From the NCBI GenBank assembly GCA_963576565.1, contig OY755044.1, positions 44,749,235-44,813,234 of the forward strand: 64,000 nt of DNA, in the 5' to 3' direction. This stretch comes from Aspidapion aeneum (taxonomy: Eukaryota; Arthropoda; Insecta; Coleoptera; Brentidae). Each line of letters opens with the position of its first letter. Position 1 is the first letter of the stretch. The translations under genes were made by a program, and so were the position numbers. The notes below the pieces were generated by a model. It worked only from the letters and a program-made list of their open reading frames with translations. It was not told the DNA's origin and searched no databases. Below, in pieces: positions 56,767 to 64,000 of the stretch.

Positions 56767-59700
56767 TTAAATGTTTTCAGGTTCAAAGTCCATCGGTAAA
56801 GGACATAGCTTTACCAGAGGTCTCTGAAATATTCCTGAGACAGTGCGCACAGTGGCAACACGTGAGATTTGATCTTCACCTGGGTGAAGGGCAATAATTC
56901 TACCAAGCGACCATTTTGTCGGTGGTAAATTATCCGACTTTATGTGTACCATAGTACCTATAGCAGGGGCGGGACAAGTGGGTTCCAGCCACTTGGACCG
57001 CTGCTGCAGTGTATGTAAATATTCCTTAGAATAACGCGCCCAAAAATCCTGATGTAATCTTTGGATCATCTGCCATCTAGAGAGGCGGTTTAGTTTGATA
57101 CTGGTTACATCAGGATCGGGTAAACTACAAACAGGTTCTAGAGTCAAAAAATGATTTGGTGTCAACGCAGACAAATCATTGGGGTCGCTAGATAAAGGAG
57201 ACAATGGTCTAGAATTTAATAGCGCTTCCACTTGTACTAAGACCGTATAAAGCTCTTCGTACGTTAAAATCTGGCTTCCGATAACGCGATACAAATGCGT
57301 TTTTACCGCCTTTACTCCACTTTCTGCTAATCCAGAAAAGTGTGGCGCCCCTGGGGGGTGAAAAAACCACTCAATGGATTCCGCGGCTGCCGCTTGTTTA
57401 AATATTATCTGTAATTCCTTATTTGCACCCTTAAACGTAGTTCCTTGGTCTGATATTATTTTTGAGACCCTTCCTCGACGTGCCATAAAACGCCTTAAAG
57501 CACACAGAAAAGCTTCGCTAGAATAATCCGAAACTAATTCGATATGAAGAGCCTTGGTAGAGAAGCAAACGAATATGCAGATCCAAGCCTTAAGCGTTTT
57601 ATTTCCGCGAACTTTTCTGCTTAATGATATGGATATTGGACCCGCATAGTCACAACCGACTACGGTAAAACTTTTGACAGCAGATATGCGTAATTTGGGT
57701 AAGTTTCCCATTTTTGGTTCAAAAGGTTTCGGATTAAGTCGCCAACAATTTTTACAGTTAGCGATAACGGTTCTTATCGCCCGCTTAGGAGATAATATCC
57801 AGAAATTTTGAAAAATTAAGAACTGTAAAGTTTGCAAACCTGGGTGCAAATAAGATTTATGATAGTGTTCAATGAGGAGCGTAGTTAATCTATGTTGTCG
57901 TGGTAAAAGAATCGGGTGTTTCTGGTCATATGAAAGATCAGAATATCGGAGGCGACCTCCAACCCGCAATATATTTTTATTATCAAGAAAAGCGTCTAAC
58001 TTTCTAAAAGGCTTTGAAATGCGTTTTTTCGCATTAATATTTGAGATTTCTTGAGAAAATGTGACTGTTTGAACATGCCTGATCAGAAAAATAAGAGCGA
58101 GATTAAGTTCTGACAGGACTATGGGTCCAGTACGATAAGCAAGATTTCTTTTAAAGCAGATAAAACGATACCAGATAGCGATTATCCTTTGAATTTTAGA
58201 AAGCGAAGAATATTTGTTTAAAATAATATCAAAAAACTTGTTTTCTGTAAATGCGACCAAAGTTATTTTCCTTTCTTCACCAAGAACTTCGTCCGAATCC
58301 AATGGTTCAGAATAAATGCTTGGTGGCCAATGCTCATCAGGCATTGAAAGCCAATCTGGACCGCACCACCAAAGTGGCGTATTTAACAATTCTGACGGCA
58401 ACAAAGTTCTTGTTGCACAGTCTGCGGGATTATCATTTGTGCGTACATGCTGCCATATTGCAGCTGGTAGTTTATTTTGAATTTTCGCAACCCGGTTGGC
58501 GACAAATGTTTTGTATCTATAAGGGGGATTTTTAATCCAGCTAAGAGCGATTGTGGAATCTGACCACGCGAAAATTTTAGAAATTTTAATTTTATCTCCT
58601 AGAATTTTTAAAATTGCGGAAACAAGATCAACCAGTAAAACAGCGGCTACTAGCTCTAATCTCGGGATTGAAATTGTTTTTACCGGAGCGATTTTTGCTT
58701 TAGCAGCAATGAGAAAAGTGCAGATTTTATTATTTTGTAAAACGCGAAAATACGCTATACTAGCGTAAGCTTTTTCTGACGAATCACAGAAAGCGTGAAG
58801 TTGACATTCTGTAAAATTATCAATAATAAAACGTCGCGGTAAAGAAAAGTTTTGAATAAGGCCTAACTCAGATTTATATTTTAACCAACGTTGGCGTATA
58901 AAGGGGGAAACTTCCTGGTCCCAGTCATATTTTTGTTTCCACAGAAGCTGCAATAGATCTTTGGAGAACAGGCTCAGAGGTGAGAGCCATCCTAGTGGAT
59001 CAAAGCATCTTGCAATTTCTGACAGAATCGTGCGTTTTGTACATTCTCGTTCCAATGGATCTACGCGATAGGTAAAAATATCTTTACAAGGAATCCATTG
59101 TAAGCCTAAAATTTTTATTGTTTCAGATTCTGAATCGAAATTAAACGAGTTTGAGTGCAAGTAAGACTCCGGAAGGTCTTGTAAAAATGACTTATTGTTG
59201 CTTGCAAATTTTCTAAGTTCGAACCCACCGTTTCCCAATAGTTCTATAAGTTGATCGCGTAAATTTCTAGCTTCTGAGAGGTTATTTGCATTACAAATTA
59301 AATCATCAACGTAAATTGAGGTTTTGAGTACCTCACGAGCTTGAGGAAACTTGTTTCCTTCATCCTGTGCTAATTGAGCAATGACGCGGTTAGCGAGATA
59401 TGGAGAAGAGCTCAGACCAAAAGTGACCCGTTTAAAACGCATGTCTTTTATGGGCTCGTTGGGAGTGAATCTCCATATTATTCTTTGAAAATCCCTATGA
59501 ATAGGGGCAATTAAAACTTGTGTAAACATGCTTTTAAGATCACAAGTAAAGACCACAGAAGAAATACGAAAACTGAGAAGTAGAGCAAAAACTTCTTTTT
59601 GAAGTTTTGGGCCCGTAAGAAGGGTGTCATTTAGCGAGGGTGAATTTTGATTTGGACGAGACGATCCGTCGAAAACAATTCGAATATTGTCACCCTTGGC

Positions 59701-62169
59701 TACGCAATGATGGGGTAAGTAAAAAGAGTTTTTATTTATTTCTTCGTCAGGAATAATTTCAAGATAATCATTGTTAATATATTCTTGAATAGTATCTGAA
59801 TATTTTTTATAAATATTAGGATTTAAAATTAAGCGTTTTTCAAGCGAAAAAAATCTTCTTAAAGCCAATGAGCGCGTTGCATGAAAATCAAATTGCGGAG
59901 GCGTATTATCTTGGAAAGGTAGTTCTACCATGTATCGCCCTGTTTCGTCTCTACAGTGAGTCTCAACAAAGCTTTTCTCGGCAAGAATATCGGAGGGCGA
60001 GCAAAAATTTGCTTTAGGTAGCTCTTCTAATTCCCAAAAGCGTTTTAAAGCGTGGTCTAGCGATAGTGAATCGGATTCATTTACAGAGCAAAATAAAGCG
60101 GTTGAATGTGATTGCGATTTAATTTTATTATTTTTATTTTTTCCCATAATAATATAGCCAAAAATACTATTAAGAAGAATTGGTTTGTTGGGGCCATTAT
60201 CAATGCGCCCTTCGCGTAAAATATAGGGAAAAATATCAGCGCCCAAAAGAAAATCAATATTAGCGGGTTCTTGGAACGTAGGGTCCGCGAGGGGTACATT
60301 TTGAAAATCAGAAGTATCTATATTACCTAAATAAGTGCTAGGAATTTCCGAACACAACTTGGGTAAGATCACAGCGTCGACTGACATGCGTGGTTCCGTT
60401 TGATTATACGGTTTGATAATACAAGTTACTCCTCCCTGAGAGGTAACTTCATTCATAGATCCTAATCCTTGAATAGAAAGGGATAAACTATAGCGTGGAA
60501 GTGAAAGTTTTTTGAAAAACTTCAAAGAGACGTAACTGCATTCTGAGCCAGAATCAAGAATAACCCTAGCTTTTTGAAAAATGCCACGAGAATCCATAAC
60601 CTCGATAATAGCGGTAGATAAAATTGTATTCTGAGCGTGCGAATTGGAGAAGTAATTTAAGGTATTTTGCGAATTTTGAGGTAAATTTTCCATACCTGTT
60701 TGTGGCGGTTGCTGAAAAGCGCGAGAGGTTGGCGAATTATTTTGCTGAGGCGAGATATTACCATTAAAAGCAGGCGAATTATTTTGTGAAGAACTTTGCG
60801 GGTTATTGTATTGCGAATTATAAAAGGGGGGTCGTACATTAGAATTGTAATTATTTTCAAGATTCGTGCGGTTAGAAGTATGTGGACTGTAATTGTTGTT
60901 ATTTTTAAAAATATGTAAAAGAGAGTGATGTCTATTAGATTGACAGTAACGACAAACAGACTGCGATTGACATAAAGCTAGGTTATGTTGCCCACTTAAA
61001 CAATTAGGACACCAGTTGTTGTCTTTAGCTAACTGAAAACGTTCAGAGGAATTTTTATTTTTAAATTCTAAGCATCTGTAAATATTATGGTCACGTGATT
61101 GACATAAAAGACAAGATTGATTTGAATTATTTAACTTTGTATTATTATTTCGACTTGCATTACCAAAAAATGCAGATGTTTGTCTAGGTTTTGACTGATT
61201 AGAAGAAAATCTATTTTTTGTGTCTGTTTTTAAAGGTGAAGAAAAATCAGTTTTAGTTGAAAATTCTACCGCTTCTATAGCGTTACATCGTTTTAGTACA
61301 AAATTCTTTAAATCGTCAAAAGTAGGAACTTGAGATGGATCATTAAGTTCAAGTTCAAATCGCGTCATGGTCTCCTGATCTAAATGTTTACTGAAATTAT
61401 AGTATAGCAAAAAAGACCAATCATCTGTGGGAAAACCAAGTACCTTAAGGGCGGAGAGATTTTCACTATATACGTCAACTATTGTGCGCAATTGTTTTGA
61501 ATTTTTAGAATTTGTTACGTAAGGAACATTATCCATTGTTTTTAAATGTGAAAAAGCAATAAGCCGTTTGTTATCGTAGCGGTTTTTTAGCGATTCGAGA
61601 GCAATTGAATAATTAGCGGCGGCTAAAGGAGTGCTTTGCACCAGTGCTAGCGGGGGTCCCTCTAGGGAGTTTAAAAGATGGTTAAATTTCTCTATATTCG
61701 AAATATTTGTGTTGTCAACTAGCGCATTAAACATGTCCATAAAATTTCTAAATTGTCTAATATCGCCGGAAAATTTTGGAACTTTCAAATTAGTCAAGTT
61801 TGGCGGTCGATTACCACTAGATAGTCCCGAAGCAGAGGATGCGTCGGTTTCAACCTTCAGTGTTGGCTTTTCAAACAGCGCGGTATACTTAGCGTAATTG
61901 TAAGATCGTAAGTATTCAAAGTCTTTTCTCACTCCTTCTTCGGTATCAATTTCAAAATCGTCGGTCGCTGACATTAAAGATATAAGATTTTGATGATATT
62001 TAGCAAAATCGTTAACCACTTGATCAATTTGAGCGTACATAATTTTAAACTGAAGTTTAGCCGTCTCGTCAGCATCAGAAGCCGCGTCAGCAAAAGTTTT
62101 TAATTCTTTCATTTGATTATGACACATTGTGCGAAGGGTCTTATACGATTTAATCTTAGCCGCGGACAT
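56767..62169 (-). CDS. BEL/Pao Gag-Pol polyprotein, intact
   Basis: 1800 residues in one frame. Gag: DUF1759 region from ~127 (LKVPKFSGDIRQFRNFMDMF) and cysteine/histidine knuckles at ~355-420 (CLLCQSRDHNIYRC, CPNCLSGQHNLALC, CRYCQSNRHH). Protease: VILDSGSECSYVS near 536. RT: VFTCDLKSMFTQVLIAP and the YVDD box near 951. Peptidase_A17/RNase H region: AFCDSSEKAYASIAYFRV, AWSDSTIALSWI. Integrase: zinc region ending CKNCW; catalytic D near 1505 (GCDYAGP), D near 1574 (ISDQGTTFKG), E near 1616 (GLAESGVKAVKTH). C-terminal DUF5641: WSLGRIIALHPGEDQ. All catalytic residues that I can check are present. The ATG at 62169 is the first in frame and sits ~880 bases after the LTR. Confidence 0.97.
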   Translation of the reverse strand: MSAAKIKSYKTLRTMCHNQMKELKTFADAASDADETAKLQFKIMYAQIDQVVNDFAKYHQNLISLMSATDDFEIDTEEGVRKDFEYLRSYNYAKYTALFEKPTLKVETDASSASGLSSGNRPPNLTNLKVPKFSGDIRQFRNFMDMFNALVDNTNISNIEKFNHLLNSLEGPPLALVQSTPLAAANYSIALESLKNRYDNKRLIAFSHLKTMDNVPYVTNSKNSKQLRTIVDVYSENLSALKVLGFPTDDWSFLLYYNFSKHLDQETMTRFELELNDPSQVPTFDDLKNFVLKRCNAIEAVEFSTKTDFSSPLKTDTKNRFSSNQSKPRQTSAFFGNASRNNNTKLNNSNQSCLLCQSRDHNIYRCLEFKNKNSSERFQLAKDNNWCPNCLSGQHNLALCQSQSVCRYCQSNRHHSLLHIFKNNNNYSPHTSNRTNLENNYNSNVRPPFYNSQYNNPQSSSQNNSPAFNGNISPQQNNSPTSRAFQQPPQTGMENLPQNSQNTLNYFSNSHAQNTILSTAIIEVMDSRGIFQKARVILDSGSECSYVSLKFFKKLSLPRYSLSLSIQGLGSMNEVTSQGGVTCIIKPYNQTEPRMSVDAVILPKLCSEIPSTYLGNIDTSDFQNVPLADPTFQEPANIDFLLGADIFPYILREGRIDNGPNKPILLNSIFGYIIMGKNKNNKIKSQSHSTALFCSVNESDSLSLDHALKRFWELEELPKANFCSPSDILAEKSFVETHCRDETGRYMVELPFQDNTPPQFDFHATRSLALRRFFSLEKRLILNPNIYKKYSDTIQEYINNDYLEIIPDEEINKNSFYLPHHCVAKGDNIRIVFDGSSRPNQNSPSLNDTLLTGPKLQKEVFALLLSFRISSVVFTCDLKSMFTQVLIAPIHRDFQRIIWRFTPNEPIKDMRFKRVTFGLSSSPYLANRVIAQLAQDEGNKFPQAREVLKTSIYVDDLICNANNLSEARNLRDQLIELLGNGGFELRKFASNNKSFLQDLPESYLHSNSFNFDSESETIKILGLQWIPCKDIFTYRVDPLERECTKRTILSEIARCFDPLGWLSPLSLFSKDLLQLLWKQKYDWDQEVSPFIRQRWLKYKSELGLIQNFSLPRRFIIDNFTECQLHAFCDSSEKAYASIAYFRVLQNNKICTFLIAAKAKIAPVKTISIPRLELVAAVLLVDLVSAILKILGDKIKISKIFAWSDSTIALSWIKNPPYRYKTFVANRVAKIQNKLPAAIWQHVRTNDNPADCATRTLLPSELLNTPLWWCGPDWLSMPDEHWPPSIYSEPLDSDEVLGEERKITLVAFTENKFFDIILNKYSSLSKIQRIIAIWYRFICFKRNLAYRTGPIVLSELNLALIFLIRHVQTVTFSQEISNINAKKRISKPFRKLDAFLDNKNILRVGGRLRYSDLSYDQKHPILLPRQHRLTTLLIEHYHKSYLHPGLQTLQFLIFQNFWILSPKRAIRTVIANCKNCWRLNPKPFEPKMGNLPKLRISAVKSFTVVGCDYAGPISISLSRKVRGNKTLKAWICIFVCFSTKALHIELVSDYSSEAFLCALRRFMARRGRVSKIISDQGTTFKGANKELQIIFKQAAAAESIEWFFHPPGAPHFSGLAESGVKAVKTHLYRVIGSQILTYEELYTVLVQVEALLNSRPLSPLSSDPNDLSALTPNHFLTLEPVCSLPDPDVTSIKLNRLSRWQMIQRLHQDFWARYSKEYLHTLQQRSKWLEPTCPAPAIGTMVHIKSDNLPPTKWSLGRIIALHPGEDQISRVATVRTVSGIFQRPLVKLCPLPMDFEPENI

Positions 62170-63030
62170 GATGATCCTTTATTTAATGCAGATGGGTATA
62201 ATAAAGAAAAGCAAAACTAAATTTTTAATTATTTTTAGCAATTTAGGGATATTACGCGGTATTTTTAACAATTTAGCCAAATAAAATCAATTTATTAAAA
62301 TCAATTATTGGTAAAATTATCAATTTATTTAGTGATACTAATAAATAAAAGGGAAAGCGAATTATTAATAATATAATTTTTAATTGAATTTAACCATATT
62401 ATTTTAGCGAATTAATAAATTTTTATAAATTAAGTAACGGTGAAAATAGCGAATTATTTATTTACCTTTGTTAGTTAATAAGAGCGAAAACGAACTATTT
62501 ATTTATATTTACTAATAAATAAAAGCGAAATATTTTTTAATAGTTAAGGGGAATTGCGCGGTGCGAATTAGCGATAATTAATTAACTTAGCGACATGCAA
62601 TAGCGAGTTATCTACTAGCGATCCCAATAATTTGTAAATATAGGCAAGTAAGAAGCTTAAATTATAAACCTCTTTACACAATAAATAATACTATGGCACC
62701 CATAAAGCTGCAATAAAAGTTCTAAACTAAAGCAGCAGTAATAAAATAAAATGCAGATAGGACCTACTGGTAAGCCTATATCATATGCCGATAAATTACG
62801 TGCAATTGTTTATGTATATGTAACCTGCCTAAAACCTACTACTCATTTTAGGAAAGAATGTTAAAGAAAAAAAAACTGGAATGATAAGATAAAAATATTC
62901 AATGACCTTGAATTTATTTCTCCGAAACAAATTTATAAATCGTCAAAGACGGAAAACCAAAACACGTTGAAAATTGAAAAAAACCTATTATACTTTTTAT
63001 TATTAGCGAAGCGAATAAAAACTTTCAAAC
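62170..63030 (-). promoter_or_regulatory. Leader (5' untranslated region) of BEL/Pao element 2
   Basis: AT-rich region between primer site and Gag ATG, no long frame. It contains repeated GCGAATTA/GCGAAAA words on the plus strand and is likely to hold packaging signals. Confidence 0.6.
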
Positions 63031-63050
63031 GCATCCGGCTCGAAGGACCA
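63031..63050 (-). promoter_or_regulatory. Primer binding site, complementary to tRNA-Tyr
   Basis: The minus strand reads TGGTCCTTCGAGCCGGATGC four bases after the LTR. Eukaryotic tRNA-Tyr ends ...CCGGCTCGAAGGA-CCA, which matches the first 17 bases exactly. Confidence 0.85.
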
Positions 63051-63054
63051 AAAA

Positions 63055-63475
63055 TGATTGGTATAAAGCGAAAAATTAATTAGATTGCTGGTTCATAAAA
63101 TTAGTTTACCAATCACCTGCGAATAATTTAATTAATTATGAAATCTGAACTGAAAATAATTACGAACAGTTGAAGATGCACTTACCCCTGTTTTTGCAGC
63201 GTGTTGTTCGTGACGTCTTTCACACAGAAGTGATTTTTCGACAGCAATTGTCATATATCGAAGCGCGCACACCCCCAATGTACAAATTCAACTGGTTGAG
63301 TGCGCGAAGATGCAATTGAACATTGCTCAGAAAGTAAAATAAAATAAAGTTTTCAATCGCATTCGCCAAAATTCTTAAAGACAAATACGAACGTATAAGC
63401 GCGAGAAAAATATTAAAATAAAACAAAATTCTTATACCCAAAAGTATATTTACAAAGGCGAGTGAATTTTGGACA
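63055..63475 (-). repeat. BEL/Pao element 2, 5' LTR
   Basis: 421 bp, the partner of 56312-56732. CTATA follows. Confidence 0.95.
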
Positions 63476-63480
63476 CTATA

Positions 63481-64000
63481 ATAATACCAGAAACTAATAT
63501 AAAATTATACTCGTTTCTGGTAATACCATGCAGAAAATAGAAAGACAATAAATAAAAATTGGTGGGAGGAAAAAAAGGGGACTTACTTAGTCTAATAATT
63601 GGTACAGGACTCCCCCTTAATTCCTGGTCTGGCCTTAGTTGTCGTTATGGGGCCAAGCCACGCTTTGACTTATTCTAGACTGTGGCTCGGGCTGGCCAAA
63701 TCGTATCTACAAGAGCCGGTGACACAGAACTCTACGTTATCCATACCAAAATAATTCACCGTCAAATAGTGTCATATTATCCTTCAAATATATGTGCCTA
63801 CTTTAGTTAATAACGAGACGTGTCCTGAAGTCGCTAATTAAGCAAATTGTATGAATAGATTTACAGGTGCGTTAACATCTTATAGTAACAGTTTAGACTC
63901 TATTGCAAGTATGTCATATAAACCCATTTATAAAAATATGATGATGCTGCCACACCTCACTCCAGTTGGAGGACAGACACGCACTTAAATAAAATTTCGC
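63481..64000. other. Right flank, no gene seen
   Basis: ACCAGAAACTAATATAAAAT...GTTTCTGGT at 63487-63523 is a small imperfect inverted repeat. The rest shows no supported gene or repeat. Confidence 0.5.

Larger units (their letters stand above)
56312..63475 (-). mobile_element. BEL/Pao LTR retrotransposon 2, complete and young
   Basis: 7164 bp. LTRs of 421 bp (56312-56732, 63055-63475) differ at about three positions. A perfect 5-bp duplication CTATA (56307-56311, 63476-63480) flanks it. It has a 20-base primer site, a polypurine tract and one intact Gag-Pol frame. Everything needed for autonomous retrotransposition appears present. No env gene. Confidence 0.97.

Noticed and set aside
57872..61897. 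Frames of 60-94 residues on either strand inside BEL element 2
   Set aside because: Overlap the intact Gag-Pol frame; no domain of their own.

Overview
The window is transposable-element-rich DNA from an animal, almost certainly an insect. The reasons are AT-rich sequence, an errantivirus-type Gypsy element with a baculovirus-F-like envelope domain, two BEL/Pao elements, a GIY-YIG Penelope-like element, and hAT, Tc1/mariner, PIF/Harbinger and foldback DNA elements. I could not support any host gene, tRNA or rRNA. Almost all coding capacity belongs to mobile elements nested in one another, so the main use of this annotation is the order of nesting.

Layout. 1-2520: DNA transposon relic with terminal inverted repeats (TIRs) of about 300 bp. 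2521-22472: a Penelope-like element (PLE) on the minus strand, split inside its reverse transcriptase by a 15.8-kb foldback-type element (3909-19737) with a 9-bp target-site duplication. The arms of that element are arrays of a ~127-bp unit plus GC-rich minisatellites. It holds a second foldback insertion and a full-length 7.5-kb errantivirus (11342-18878) with identical LTRs. The PLE 5' part is broken by a 1.6-kb inverted repeat that carries hammerhead-like RNA motifs. 22473-29115: small hAT elements with clear 8-bp target-site duplications (TSDs), including an internally deleted ZMYM1/TTF-type hAT.

29116-43200: two inverted copies of one Jockey/CR1-group LINE (29116-32282 minus, 39188-42315 plus), two older RTE-like LINE relics that other elements have split, a Tigger-like MITE, and a PIF/Harbinger deletion derivative that keeps the starts of both its genes. 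43200-49650: simple repeats, a large foldback, head-to-head transposon-end palindromes and a second copy of a ~500-bp MITE. 49657-56094: a decayed BEL/Pao element between two pogo/Tigger-like ends. 56312-63475: an intact, young BEL/Pao element with one 1800-residue Gag-Pol reading frame, 421-bp LTRs, a tRNA-Tyr primer site and a CTATA duplication.

How the pieces work together. Only the second BEL/Pao element looks able to make all its own proteins. The errantivirus has identical LTRs and a well-placed -1 frameshift site, but two +1 breaks in pol. All other elements are broken or non-autonomous.
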